DNA of 64,000 bases, from contig CAUJGJ010000347.1 of assembly GCA_963170055.1 (NCBI GenBank), positions 1,259,001-1,323,000 of the forward strand, read 5' to 3'. The translations under genes and the position numbers were made by a program. Position 1 is the stretch's first letter. Each line of letters opens with the position of its first letter. The stretch is from Halisarca cf. caerulea (Eukaryota > Porifera > Demospongiae > Chondrillida > Halisarcidae). The notes under the pieces are model-generated. The model was given only the letters and a program-made list of their open reading frames with translations, searched no databases and was not told the DNA's origin. Positions 11,074 to 25,674 of this stretch are shown piece after piece.

Positions 11074-13258
11074 TATTTGGCACTAGCACCACGCATATTC
11101 TCAGTGGACACACATGACATTCCTGAAGTGCTGTGGGCGTATTTGTGTAGTGTTGGATATTCTGGTGCTAATACCAATATTTGGCACTAGCACCACGCAC
11201 ATTCCCAGTGGACACACATGACCTTTCTGAAGTGCTGTGGGCGTATTTGTGTAGTGTTGGATATGCTGGTGCTAGTACCAATATTTGGCACTAGAACCAC
11301 GCACATTCCCAGTGGACACACATGAAGTTTCTGAAGTGTTGTGAGCGTATTTGTGTAGAGTTGGATATGCTGGTGCTAATACCAATATTAGGCACTAGCA
11401 CCACGCACATTCCCAGTGGACACACATGACATTCCTGAAGTGCTGTGGGAGTATTTGTGTAGTGTTGGATATGCTGGTGCTAATACCAATATTTGGCACT
11501 AGCACCACGCACATTCCCAGTGGACACACATGACCTTTGTGAAGTGCTGTGGGCGTATTTGTGTAGTGTTGGATATGCTGGTGCTAATACCAATATTTGG
11601 CACTAGCACCACGCACATTCCCAGTGGACACACATGACCTTTCTGAAGTGCTGTGGGCATATTTGTGTAGTGTTGGATATGCTGGTGCTAGTACCAATAT
11701 TTGGCACTAGCACCACGCACATTCCCAGTGGACACACATGACCTTTCTGAAGTGCTGTGGGCGTATTTGTGTAGTGTTGGATATGCTGGTGCTAATACCA
11801 ATATTTGGCACTAGCACCACGCACATTCCCAGTGGACACACATGACCTTTCTGAAGTGCTGTGGGCATATTTGTGTAGTGTTGGATATGCTGGTTCTAGT
11901 ACCAATATTTGGCAATAGAACCACGCACATTCCCAGTGGACACACATGAAGTTTCTGAAGTGTTGTGGGCGTATTTGTGTAGTGTTGGATATGCTGGTGC
12001 TAATACCAATATTTGGCACTAGCACCACGCACATTCCCAGTGGACACACATGACATTCCTGAAGTGCTGTGGGCGTATTTGTGTAGTGTTGGATATGCTG
12101 GTGCTAATACCAATATTTGGAACTAGCACCACGCACATTCCCAGTGGACACACATGACCTTTCTGAAGTGCTGTGGGCGTATTTGTGTAGTGTTGGATAT
12201 GCTGGTGCTAGTACCAATATTTGGCACTAGAACCACGCACATTCCCAGTGGACACACATGAAGTTTCTGAAGTGTTGTGGGCGTATTTGTGTAGTGTTGG
12301 ATATGCTGGTGCTAATACCAATATTTGGCACTAGCACCACGCACATTCCCAGTGGACACACATGACCTTTCTGAAGTGCTGTGGGCGTATTTGTGTAGTG
12401 TTGGATATGCTGGTGCTAATACCAATATTTGGCACTAGCACCACGCACATTCCCAGTGGACACACATGAAGTTTGTGAAGTTTTGTGGGCGTATTTGTGT
12501 AGTGTTGGATATGCTGGTGCTAATACCAATATTTGGCACTAGCACCACGCACATTCCCAGTGGACACACATGACCTTTCTGAAGTGCTGTTGGCGTATTT
12601 GTGTAGTATAGGATATGTTGGTGCTAATACCAATATTTGGCACTAGCACCACGCACATTCCCAGTGGACAAACATGAAGTTTGTGAAGTTTTGTGGGCGT
12701 ATTTGCGTAGTGTTGGATATGCTGGTGCTAATACCAATATTTGGCACTAGCACCACGCACATTCCCAGTGGACACACATGACCTTTCTGAAGTGCTGTGG
12801 GCGTATTTGTGTAGTATAGGATATGTTGGTGCTAATACCAATATTTGGCACTAGCACCACGCACATTCCCAGTGGACACACATGAAGTTTCTGAAGTGCT
12901 GTGGGCATATTTGTGTAGTGTTGGATATGCTGGTTCTAGTACCAATATTTGGCACTAGAACCACGCACATTCCCAGTGGACACACATGAAGTTTCTGAAG
13001 TGTTGTGGGCGTATTTGTGTAGTGTTGGATATGCTGGTGCTAATACCAATATTAGGCACTAGCACCACGCACATTCCCAGTGGACACACATGATATTCCT
13101 GAAGTGCTGTGGGAGTATTTGTGTAGTGTTGGATATGCTGGTGCTAATACCAATATTTGGCACTAGCACCACGCACATTCCCAGTGGACACACATGACCT
13201 TTCTGAAGTGCTGTGGGCATATTTGTGTAGTGTTGGATATGCTGGTGCTAGTACCAAT
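11074..13258 (+). repeat. 21-monomer (2184 bp) tandem duplication, copy 2
   Basis: This is the second copy of 8890-11,073, sharing its private variants. The join is a hybrid monomer near 11,060-11,110, in which a CTAGTACC left arm is followed by CATATTCTCAG. That skips the ATAACC and GAAGGGTTG monomers that separate these features elsewhere. A less exact third copy of part of the block lies at about 15.4-16.5 kb (offset 3640 bp) and has lost the GTTGGCG and GGACAAAC variants. Confidence 0.9.
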
Positions 13259-15588
13259 ATTTGGCACTATAACCACGCACATTCCCAGTTGACACACATG
13301 AAGTTTCTGAAGGGTTGTGGGCGTATTTGTGTAGTGTTGAATATGCTGGTGCTAATACCAATATTTGGCACTAGCACCACGCATATTCTCAGTGGACACA
13401 CATGACATTCCTGAAGTGCTGTGGGCGTATTTGTGTAGTGTTGGATATTCTGGTGCTAATACCAATATTTGGCACTAGCACCACGCACATTCCCAGTGGA
13501 CACACATGACCTTTCTGAAGTGCTGTGGGCGTATTTGTGTAGTGTTGGATATGCTGGTGCTAGTACCAATATTTGGCACTAGAACCACGCACATTCCCAG
13601 TGGACACACATGAAGTTTCTGAAGTGTTGTGAGCGTATTTGTGTAGAGTTGGATATGCTGGTGCTAATACCAATATTAGGCACTAGCACCACGCACATTC
13701 CCAGTGGACACACATGACATTCCTGAAGTGCTGTGGGAGTATTTGTGTAGTGTTGGATATGCTGGTGCTAATACCAATATTTGGCACTAGCACCACGCAC
13801 ATTCCCAGTGGACACACATGACCTTTGTGAAGTGCTGTGGGCGTATTTGTGTAGTGTTGGATATGCTGGTGCTAATACCAATATTTGGCACTAGCACCAC
13901 GCACATTCCCAGTGGACACACATGACCTTTCTGAAGTGCTGTGGGCATATTTGTGTAGTGTTGGATATGCTGGTGCTAGTACCAATATTTGGCACTAGCA
14001 CCACGCACATTCCCAGTGGACACACATGACCTTTCTGAAGTGCTGTGGGCGTATTTGTGTAGTGTTGGATATGCTGGTGCTAATACCAATATTTGGCACT
14101 AGCACCACGCACATTCCCAGTGGACACACATGACCTTTCTGAAGTGCTGTGGGCATAATTGTGTAGTGTTGGATATGCTGGTTCTAGTACCAATATTTGG
14201 CACTAGCACCACGCACATTCCCAGTGGACACACATGAAGTTTCTGAAGTGCTGTGGGCATATTTGTGTAGTGTTGGATATGCTGGTTCTAGTACCAATAT
14301 TTGGCACTAGAACCACGCACATTCCCAGTGGACACACATGAAGTTTCTGAAGTGTTGTGGGCGTATTTGTGTAGTGTTGGATATGCTGGTGCTAATACCA
14401 ATATTAGGCACTAGCACCACGCACATTCCCAGTGGACACACATGATATTCCTGAAGTGCTGTGGGAGTATTTGTGTAGTGTTGGATATGCTGGTGCTAAT
14501 ACCAATATTTGGCACTAGCACCACGCACATTCCCAGTGGACACACATGACCTTTCTGAAGTGCTGTGGGCATATTTGTGTAGTGTTGGATATGCTGGTGC
14601 TAGTACCAATATTTGGCACTATAACCACGCACATTCCCAGTTGACACACATGAAGTTTCTGAAGGGTTGTGGGCGTATTTGTGTAGTGTTGAATATGCTG
14701 GTGCTAATACCAATATTTGGCACTAGCACCACGCATATTCTCAGTGGACACACATGACATTCCTGAAGTGCTGTGGGCGTATTTGTGTAGTGTTGGATAT
14801 TCTGGTGCTAATACCAATATTTGGCACTAGCACCACGCACATTCCCAGTGGACACACATGACCTTTCTGAAGTGCTGTGGGCGTATTTGTGTAGTGTTGG
14901 ATATGCTGGTGCTAGTACCAATATTTGGCACTAGAACCACGCACATTCCCAGTGGACACACATGAAGTTTCTGAAGTGTTGTGAGCGTATTTGTGTAGAG
15001 TTGGATATGCTGGTGCTAATACCAATATTAGGCACTAGCACCACGCACATTCCCAGTGGACACACATGACATTCCTGAAGTGCTGTGGGAGTATTTGTGT
15101 AGTGTTGGATATGCTGGTGCTAATACCAATATTTGGCACTAGCACCACGCACATTCCCAGTGGACACACATGACCTTTGTGAAGTGCTGTGGGCGTATTT
15201 GTGTAGTGTTGGATATGCTGGTGCTAATACCAATATTTGGCACTAGCACCACGCACATTCCCAGTGGACACACATGACCTTTCTGAAGTGCTGTGGGCAT
15301 ATTTGTGTAGTGTTGGATATGCTGGTGCTAGTACCAATATTTGGCACTAGCACCACGCACATTCCCAGTGGACACACATGACCTTTCTGAAGTGCTGTGG
15401 GCGTATTTGTGTAGTGTTGGATATGCTGGTGCTAATACCAATATTTGGCACTAGCACCACGCACATTCCCAGTGGACACACATGACCTTTCTGAAGTGCT
15501 GTGGGCATAATTGTGTAGTGTTGGATATGCTGGTTCTAGTACCAATATTTGGCAATAGAACCACGCACATTCCCAGTGGACACACATG
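12885..15588 (+). repeat. 13-monomer (1352 bp) tandem duplication
   Basis: Copies at 12,885-14,236 and 14,237-15,588 are contiguous and share private variants, including GGGCATAATT (14,151 and 15,503) and CCCAGTTGAC next to the ATAACC monomer. The copies differ at the right edge, where the first has TAGCACC and the second CAATAGAACC. Confidence 0.88.
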
Positions 15589-16108
15589 AAGTTTCTGAAG
15601 TGTTGTGGGCGTATTTGTGTAGTGTTGGATATGCTGGTGCTAATACCAATATTTGGCACTAGCACCACGCACATTCCCAGTGGACACACATGACATTCCT
15701 GAAGTGCTGTGGGCGTATTTGTGTAGTGTTGGATATGCTGGTGCTAATACCAATATTTGGAACTAGCACCACGCACATTCCCAGTGGACACACATGACCT
15801 TTCTGAAGTGCTGTGGGCGTATTTGTGTAGTGTTGGATATGCTGGTGCTAGTACCAATATTTGGCACTAGAACCACGCACATTCCCAGTGGACACACATG
15901 AAGTTTCTGAAGTGTTGTGGGCGTATTTGTGTAGTGTTGGATATGCTGGTGCTAATACCAATATTTGGCACTAGCACCACGCACATTCCCAGTGGACACA
16001 CATGACCTTTCTGAAGTGCTGTGGGCGTATTTGTGTAGTGTTGGATATGCTGGTGCTAATACCAATATTTGGCACTAGCACCACGCACATTCCCAGTGGA
16101 CACACATG

Positions 16109-18250
16109 AAGTTTGTGAAGTTTTGTGGGCGTATTTGTGTAGTGTTGGATATGCTGGTGCTAATACCAATATTTGGCACTAGCACCACGCACATTCCCAG
16201 TGGACACACATGACCTTTCTGAAGTGCTGTGGGCGTATTTGTGTAGTATAGGATATGTTGGTGCTAATACCAATATTTGGCACTAGCACCACGCACATTC
16301 CCAGTGGACACACATGAAGTTTGTGAAGTTTTGTGGGCGTATTTGCGTAGTGTTGGATATGCTGGTGCTAATACCAATATTTGGCACTAGCACCACGCAC
16401 ATTCCCAGTGGACACACATGACCTTTCTGAAGTGCTGTGGGCGTATTTGTGTAGTATAGGATATGTTGGTGCTAATACCAATATTTGGCACTAGCACCAC
16501 GCACATTCCCAGTGGACACACATGACCTTTCTGAAGTGCTGTGGGCGTATTTGTGTAGTGTTGGATATGCTGGTGCTAATACCAATATTTGGCACTAAGA
16601 CCACGCACATTCCCAGTTGACACACATGACCTTTCTGAAGTGTTGTGGGCGTATTTGTGTAGTGTTGGATATGCTGGTGCTAATACCAATATTTGGCAAT
16701 AGCACCACGCACATTCCAGGTGGACACACATGAAGTTTGTAAAGTTTTGTGGGCGTATTTGTGTAGTGTTGGATATGCTGGTGCTAATACCAATATTTGG
16801 CACTAGCACCACGCACATTCCCAGTGGACACACATGACCTTTGTGAAGTGCTGTGGGCGTATTTGTGTAGTATAGGATATGCTGGTGCTAATACCAATAT
16901 TTTGCACTAGCACCACGCACATTCCCAGTGGACACACATGACCTTTCTGAAGTGCTGTGGGCGTATTTGTGTAGTGTTGGATATGCTGGTGCTAATACCA
17001 ATATTTGGCACTAGCACCACGCACATTCCCAGTGGACACACATGACCTTTGTGAAGTGCTGTGGGCGTATTTGTGTAGTATAGGATATGCTGGTGCTAAT
17101 ACCAATATTTGGCACTAGCACCACGCACATTCCCAGTGGACACACATGACCTTTCTGAAGTGCTGTGGGCGTATTTGTGTAGTGTTGGATATGCTGGTGC
17201 TAATACCAATATTTGGCACTAGCACCACGCACATTCCCAGTGGACACACATGAAGTTTCTGAAGTGTTGTGGGCGTATTTGTGTAATGTTGAATATGCTG
17301 GTGCTAATACCAATATTTGGCACTAGCACCACGCACATTCCCAGTGGACACACATGACCTTTCTGAAGTGCTGTGGGCGTATTTGTGTAGTATAGGATAT
17401 GTTGGTGCTAATACCAATATTTGGCACTAGCACCACGCACATTCCCAGTGGACACACATGACCTTTCTGAAGTGCTGTGGGCGTATTTGTGTAGTGTTGG
17501 ATACGCTGGTGCTAATACCAAAATTTGGCACTAGCACCACGCACATTCCCAGTTGACACACATGACCTTTCTGAAGTGCTGTGGGCGTATTTGTGTAGTG
17601 TTGGATATGCTGGTGCTAATACCAATATTTGGCACTAGCACCACGCACATTCCAAGTTGACACACATGACCTTTCTGAAGTGCTGTGGGCATATTTGTGT
17701 AATGTTGGAAATGCTGGTGCTAATACCAATATTTGGCAATAGTACCACGCACATTCCCAGTGGACACACATGACCTTTCTAAAGTGCTCTGGGCGTATTT
17801 GTGTAGTGTTGGATATGCTGGTTCTAATACCAACATTTGGCACTAGCACCACGCACATTCCCAGTGGACACACATTAAGTTTCTGAAGTGCTGTGGGCGT
17901 ATTTGTGTAGTGTTGGATATGCTGGTGCTAATACCAATATTTGGCACTAGCACCACGCACATTCCCAGTGGACACACATGAAGTTTCTGAAGTGGTGTGG
18001 GCGTATTTGTGTAGTGTTGGATATGCTGGTGCTAATACCAATATTTAGCACTAGCACCACGCACATTCCCAGTGGACACGCATGACCTTTCTGAAGTGCT
18101 GTAGGCGTATTTGTGTAGTGTTGGATATGCTGGTGCTAATGCCAATATTTGGCACTAGCACCACGCACATTCCCAGTGGACACACATGACCTTTCTGTAG
18201 TGCTGTGGGCATATTTGTGTAGTGTAGATATGCTGGTGCTAGTACCAATA
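16109..18250 (+). repeat. Family P block, related to the left end
   Basis: The order of monomer types here follows the left end of the window at an offset of 16,432 bp (158 monomers). AAGTTTCTGAAGTGTTG at 821 matches 17,253, and the CCAAGTTGAC block at 1221 matches 17,653. This copy has private changes such as ATTCCAGGTGG (16,714), AGTGCTCTGGG (17,784) and a one-base deletion near 18,226. The AGTGCTCTGGG form is the one found in later P blocks, so this copy is closer to those. Confidence 0.75.
18226..18230 (+). other. Private 1-bp deletion (103-bp monomer)
   Basis: GTGTAGATATG stands where related monomers have GTGTAGGATATG. The deletion shifts the array register by -1. Together with the next deletion it accounts for the 2494 bp rather than 2496 bp spacing between the matching landmarks at 17,616 and 20,110. 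Confidence 0.85.
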
Positions 18251-18980
18251 TTTGGCACTAGAACCACGCACATTCCCAGTGGACACACATGAAGTTTCTG
18301 AAGTGCTGTGGGCATATTTCTGTAGTGTTGGATATGCTGGTACTAGTACCAATATTTGGCACTAGAACCACGCACATTCCCAGTGGACACACATGAAGTT
18401 TCTGAAGTGTTGTGGGCGTATTTGTGTAGTGTTGGATATGCTGGTGCTAATACCAATATTAGGCACTAGCACCACGCACATTCCCAGTGGACACACATGA
18501 CATTCCTGAAGTGCTGTGGGAGTATTTGTGTAGTGTTGGATATGCTGGTGCTAATACCAATATTTGGCACTAGCACCACGCACATTCCCAGTGGACACAC
18601 ATGACCTTTCTGAAGTGCTGTGGGCATATTTGTGTAGTGTTGGATATGCTTGTGCTAGTACCAATATTTGGCTATAGAACCACGTACATTCCCATTGGAC
18701 ACACATGAAGTTTCTGAAGGGTTGTGGGCGTATTTGTGTAGTGTTGGATATGCTGGTGCTAATACCAATATTTGGCACTAGCACCACGCATATTCTCAGT
18801 GGACACACATGACATTCCTGAAGTGCTGTGTGCGTATTTGTGTAGTGTTGGATATGCTGGTGCTAATACCAATATTTGGCACTAGCACCACGCACATTCC
18901 CAGTGGACACACATGACCTTTCTGAAGTGCTGTGGGCATATTTGTGTAGTGTTGGATATGCTGGTGCTAGTACCAATATT

Positions 18981-19000
18981 TGGCACTAGCACTAGCACAT
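18981..19000 (+). other. Private 1-bp deletion in the right dyad arm
   Basis: The monomer reads GGCACTAGCACTAGCACATT where others read GGCACTAGCACCACGCACATT. One base is lost and the neighbouring bases are rearranged into a short CACTAG duplication, removing the CACGCAC motif and its CpG. Confidence 0.85.
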
Positions 19001-19849
19001 TCCCAGTGGACACACATGAAGTTTCTGAAGTGTTGTGGGCGTATTTGTGTAGTGTTGGATATGCTGGTGCTAATACCAATATTAGGCACTAGCACCACGC
19101 ACATTCCCAGTGGACACACATGACATTCCTGAAGTGCTGTGGGAGTATTTGTGTAGTGTTGGATATGCTGGTGCTAATACCAATATTTGGGACTAGCACC
19201 ACGCACATTCCCAGTGGACACACATGACCTTTGTGAAGTGCTGTGGGCATATTTGTGTAGTGTTGGATATGCTGGTGCTAATACCAATATTTGGCACTAG
19301 CACCACGCACATTCCCAGTGGACACACATGACCTTTCTGAAGTGCTGTGGGCATATTTGTGTAGTGTTGGATATGCTGGTGCTAGTACCAATATTTGGCA
19401 CTAGCACCACGCACATTCCCTGTTGACACACATGACCTTTCTGAAGTGCTGTGGGCGTATTTTTGTAGTGTTGGATATGCTGGTGCTAGTAGCAATATTT
19501 GGCACTAGCACCACGCACATTCCCAGTGGACACACATGACCTTTCTGAAGTGCTGTGGGCATATTTGTGTAGTGTTGGATATGCTGGTTCTAGTACCTAT
19601 ATTTGGCAATAGAACCACGCACATTCCCAGTGGACACACATGAAGTTTCTGAAGTGTTGTGGGCGTATTTGTGTAGTGTTGGATATGCTGGTGCTAATAC
19701 CAATATTTGGCACTAGCACCACGCACATTCCCAGTGGACACACATGACATTCCTGAAGTGCTGTGGGCGTATTTGTGTAGTGTTGGATATGCTGGTGCTA
19801 ATACCAATATTTGGCACTAGCACCACGCACATTCCCAGTGGACACACAT

Positions 19850-22346
19850 GACCTTTCTGAAGTGCTGTGGGCGTATTTGTGTAGTATAGGATATGTTGGT
19901 GCTAATACCAATATTTGGCACTAGCACCACGCACATTCCCAGTGGACACACATGACCTTTCTGAAGTGCTGTGGGCGTATTTGTGTAGTGTTGGATACGC
20001 TGGTGCTAATACCAAAATTTGGCAATAGCACCACGCACATTCCCAGTTGACACACATGACCTTTCTGAAGTGCTGTGGGCGTATTTGTGTAGTGTTGGAT
20101 ATGCTGGTGCTAATACCAATATTTGGAACTAGCACCACGCACATTCCAAGTTGACACACATGAACTTTCTGAAGTGCTGTGGGCATATTTGTGTAATGTT
20201 GGAAATGCAGGTGCTAATACCAATATTTGGCAATAGCACCACGCACATTCCCAGTGGACACACATGACCTTTCTAAAGTGCTCTGGGCGTATTTGTGTAG
20301 TGTTGGATATGCTGGTGCTAATACCAACATTTGGCACTAGCACCACGCACATTCCCAGGTGACACACATTAAGTTTCTGAAGTGCTGTGGGCGTATTTGT
20401 GTAGTGTTGGATATGCTGGTGCTAATACCAATATTTGGCACTAGCACCACGCACATTCCCAGTGGACACACATGAAGTTTCTGAAGTGGTGTGGGCGTAT
20501 TTGTGTAGTGTTGGATATGCTGGTGCTAATACCAATATTTAGCACTAGCACCACGCACATTCCCAGTGGACACACATGACCTTTCTGAAGTGCTGTAGGC
20601 GTATTTGTGTAGTGTTGGATATGCTGGTGCTAATACCAATATTTGGCACTAGCACCACGCACATTCCCAGTTGACACACATGACCTTTCTGAAGTGCTGT
20701 GGGCATATTTGTGTAGTGTTGGATATGCTGGTGCTAGTACCAATATTTGGCACTAGCACCACGCACATTCCCAGTGGACACACATGACCTTTCTGAAGTG
20801 CTGTGGGCATATTTGTGTAGTGTTGGATATGCTGGTTCTAGTACCAATATTTGGCACTAGAACCACGCACATTCCCAGTGGACACACATGAAGTTTCTGA
20901 AGTGTTGTGGGCGTATTTGTGTAGTGTTGGATATGCTGGTGCTAATACCAATATTAGGCACTAGCACCACGCACATTCCCAGTGGACACACATGACATTC
21001 CTGAAGTGCTGTGGGAGTATTTGTGTAGTGTTGGATATGCTGGTGCTAATACCAATATTTGGCACTAGCACCACGCACATTCCCAGTGGACACACATGAC
21101 CTTTCTGAAGTGCTGTGGGCATATTTGTGTAGTGTTGGATATGCTGGTGCTAGTACCAATATTTGGCACTATAACCACGCACATTCCCAGTGGACACACA
21201 TGAAGTTTCTGAAGGGTTGTGGGCGTATTTGTGTAGTGTTGAATATGCTTGTGCTAATACCAATATTTGACACTAGCACCACGCATATTCTCAGTGGACA
21301 CACATGACATTCCTGAAGTGCTGTGGGCGTATTTGTGTAGTGTTGGATATGCTGGTGCTAATACCAATATTTGGCACTAGCACCACGCACATTCCCAGTG
21401 GACACACATGAAGTTTCTGAAGTGGTGTGGGCGTATTTGTGTAGTGTTGGATATGCTGGTGCTAATACCAATATTAGGCACTAGCACCACGCACATTCCC
21501 AGTGGACACACATGACATTCCTGAAGTGCTGTGGGAGTATTTGTGTAGTGTTGGATATGCTGGTGCTAATACCAATATTTGGGACTAGCACCACGCACAT
21601 TCCCAGTGGACACACATGACCTTTGTGAAGTGCTGTGGGCGTATTTGTGTAGTGTTGGATATGCTGGTGCTAATACCAATATTTGGCACTAGCACCACGC
21701 ACATTCCCAGTGGACACACATGACCTTTCTGAAGTGCTGTGGGCATATTTGTGTAGTGTTGGATATGCTGGTGCTAGTACCAATATTTGGCACTAGCACC
21801 ACGCACATTCCCAGTTGACACACATGACCTTTCTGAAGTGCTGTGGGCGTATTTGTGTAGTGTTGGATATGCTGGTGCTAGTACCAATATTTGGCACTAG
21901 CACCACGCACATTCCCAGTGGACACACATGACCTTTCTGAAGTGCTGTGGGCATATTTGTGTAGTGTTGGATATGCTGGTTCTAGTACCAATATTTGGCA
22001 CTAGAACCATGCACATTCCCAGTGGACACACATGACCTTTCTGAAGTGTTGTGGGCGTATTTGTGTAGTGTTGGATATGCTGGTTCTAATACCAATATTA
22101 GGCACTAGCACCACGCACATTCCCAGTGGACACACATGACATTCCTGAAGTGCTGTGGGAGTATTTGTGTAGTGTTGGATATGCTGGTGCTAATACCAAT
22201 ATTTGGCACTAGCACCACGCACATTCCCAGTGGACACACATGACCTTTCTGAAGTGCTGTGGGCATATTTGTGTAGTGTTGGATATGCTGGTGCTAGTAC
22301 CAATATTTGGCACTAGAACCACGCACATTCCCAGTGGACACACATG
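19850..22346 (+). repeat. Mixed P and Q monomers, diverged copies
   Basis: A family P block (CCAAGTTGAC at 20,147 and GTGCTCTGGG near 20,279, followed by ATTAAGTTTC) is followed by a family Q block (ATTAGGC, GGGAG, ATAACC near 21,171, GAAGGGTTG). The Q landmark here is 2496 bp (24 monomers) from the next at 23,667. A partial repeat without the ATAACC variant lies at 22.25-22.45 kb. Confidence 0.7.
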
Positions 22347-25300
22347 AAGTTTCTGAAGGGTTGTGGGCGTATTTGTGTAGTGTTGAATATGCTTGTGCTA
22401 ATACCAATATTTGGCACTAGCACCACGCATATTCTCAGTGGACACACATGACATTCCTGAAGTGCTGTGGGCGTATTTGTGTAGTGTTGGATATGCTGGT
22501 GCTAATACCAATATTTGGCACTAGCACCACGCACATTCCCAGTGGACACACATGAAGTTTCTGAAGTGTTGTGGGCGTATTTGTGTAGTGTTGGATATGC
22601 TGGTGCTAATACCAATATTAGGCACTAGCACCACGCACATTCCCAGTGGACACACATGACATTCCTGAAGTGCTGTGGGAGTATTTGTGTAGTGTTGGAT
22701 ATGCTGGTGCTAATACCAATATTTGGGACTAGCACCACGCACATTCCCAGTGGACACACATGACCTTTGTGAAGTGCTGTGGGCGTATTTGTGTAGTGTT
22801 GGATATGCTGGTGCTAATACCAATATTTGGCACTAGCACCACGCACATTCCCAGTGGACACACATGACCTTTCTAAAGTGCTCTGGGCGTATTTGTGTAG
22901 TGTTGGATATGCTGGTGCTAATACCAACATTTGGCACTAGCACCACGCACATTCCCAGGTGACACACATTAAGTTTCTGAAGTGGTGTGGGCGTATTTGT
23001 GTAGTGTTGGATATGCTGGTGCTAATACCAATATTTAGCACTAGCACCACGCACATTCCCTGTGGACACACATGACCTTTCTGAAGTGCTGTAGGCGTAT
23101 TTGTGTAGTGTTGGATATGCTGGTGCTAATGCCAATATTTGGCACTAGCACCACGCACATTCCCAGTGGACACACATGACCTTTCTGAAGTGCTGTGGGC
23201 GTATTTGTGTAGTGTTGGATATGCTGGTGCTAGTACCAATATTTGGCACTAGAACCACGCACATTCCCAGTGGACACACATGACCTTTCTGAAGTGCTGT
23301 GGGCATATTTGTGTAGTGTTGGATATGCTGGTTCTAGTACCAATATTTGGCACTAGAACCACGCACATTCCCAGTGGACACACATGAAGTTTCTGAAGTG
23401 TTGTGGGCGTATTTGTGTAGTGTTGGATATGCTGGTGCTAATACCAATATTAGGCACTAGCACCACGCACATTCCCAGTGGACACACATGACATTCCTGA
23501 AGTGCTGTGGGAGTATTTGTGTAGTGTTGGATATGCTGGTGCTAATACCAATATTTGGCACTAGCACCACGCACATTCCCAGTGGACACACATGACCTTT
23601 CTGAAGTGCTGTGGGCATATTTGTGTAGTGTTGGATATGCTGGTGCTAGTACCAATATTTGGCACTATAACCACGCACATTCCCAGTGGACACACATGAA
23701 GTTTCTGAAGGGTTGTGGGCGTATTTGTGTAGTGTTGAATATGCTTGTGCTAATACCAATATTTGGCACTAGCACCACGCATATTCTCAGTGGACACACA
23801 TGACATTCCTGAAGTGCTGTGGGCGTATTTGTGTAGTGTTGGATATGCTGGTGCTAATACCAATATTTGGCACTAGCACCACGCACATTCCCAGTGGACA
23901 CACATGACCTTTCTGAAGTGCTGTGGGCATATTTGTGTAGTGTTGGATATGCTGGTGCTAGTACCAATATTTGGCACTAGAACCACGCACATTCCCAGTG
24001 GACACACATGAAGTTTCTGAAGGGTTGTGGGCGTATTTGTGTAGTGTTGAATATGCTTGTGCTAATACCAATATTTGGCACTAGCACCACGCATATTCTC
24101 AGTGGACACACATGACATTCCTGAAGTGCTGTGGGCGTATTTGTGTAGTGTTGGATATGCTGGTGCTAATACCAATATTTGGCACTAGAACCACGCACAT
24201 TCCCAGTGGACACACATGAAGTTTCTGAAGTGTTGTGGGCGTATTTGTGTAGTGTTGGATATGCTGGTGCTAATACCAATATTAGGCACTAGCACCACGC
24301 ACATTCCCAGTGGACACACATGACATTCCTGAAGTGCTGTGGGAGTATTTGTGTAGTGTTGGATATGCTGGTGCTAATACCAATATTTGGGACTAGCACC
24401 ACGCACATTCCCAGTGGACACACATGACCTTTGTGAAGTGCTGTGGGCGTATTTGTGTAGTGTTGGATATGCTGGTGCTAATACCAATATTTGGCACTAG
24501 CACCACGCACATTCCCAGTGGACACACATGACCTTTCTAAAGTGCTCTGGGCGTATTTGTGTAGTGTTGGATATGCTGGTGCTAATACCAACATTTGGCA
24601 CTAGCACCACGCACATTCCCAGGTGACACACATTAAGTTTCTGAAGTGGTGTGGGCGTATTTGTGTAGTGTTGGATATGCTGGTGCTAATACCAATATTT
24701 AGCACTAGCACCACGCACATTCCCTGTGGACACACATGACCTTTCTGAAGTGCTGTAGGCGTATTTGTGTAGTGTTGGATATGCTGGTGCTAATGCCAAT
24801 ATTTGGCACTAGCACCACGCACATTCCCAGTGGACACACATGACCTTTCTGAAGTGCTGTGGGCGTATTTGTGTAGTGTTGGATATGCTGGTGCTAGTAC
24901 CAATATTTGGCACTAGAACCACGCACATTCCCAGTGGACACACATGACCTTTCTGAAGTGCTGTGGGCATATTTGTGTAGTGTTGGATATGCTGGTTCTA
25001 GTACCAATATTTGGCACTAGAACCACGCACATTCCCAGTGGACACACATGAAGTTTCTGAAGTGTTGTGGGCGTATTTGTGTAGTGTTGGATATGCTGGT
25101 GCTAATACCAATATTAGGCACTAGCACCACGCACATTCCCAGTGGACACACATGACATTCCTGAAGTGCTGTGGGAGTATTTGTGTAGTGTTGGATATGC
25201 TGGTGCTAATACCAATATTTGGCACTAGCACCACGCACATTCCCAGTGGACACACATGACCTTTCTGAAGTGCTGTGGGCATATTTGTGTAGTGTTGGAT

Positions 25301-25674
25301 ATGCTGGTGCTAGTACCAATATTTGGCACTATAACCACGCACATTCCCAGTGGACACACATGAAGTTTCTGAAGGGTTGTGGGCGTATTTGTGTAGTGTT
25401 GAATATGCTTGTGCTAATACCAATATTTGGCACTAGCACCACGCATATTCTCAGTGGACACACATGACATTCCTGAAGTGCTGTGGGCGTATTTGTGTAG
25501 TGTTGGATATGCTGGTGCTAATACCAATATTTGGCACTAGCACCACGCACATTCCCAGTGGACACACATGACCTTTCTGAAGTGCTGTGGGCATATTTGT
25601 GTAGTGTTGGATATGCTGGTGCTAGTACCAATATTTGGCACTAGAACCACGCACATTCCCAGTGGACACACATG
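22347..25674 (+). repeat. 16-monomer (1664 bp) tandem duplication
   Basis: Copies at 22,347-24,010 and 24,011-25,674 are contiguous. Matching markers are GAATATGCTTGTGC (22,385 and 24,049), CTAAAGTGCTCTGGG (22,867 and 24,531), CCAGGTGACAC with ATTAAGTTTC, CCCTGTGGAC and the ATAACC landmark. The copies look nearly identical; one clear difference is TAGCACC against TAGAACC near 22,520 and 24,186. Confidence 0.88.
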
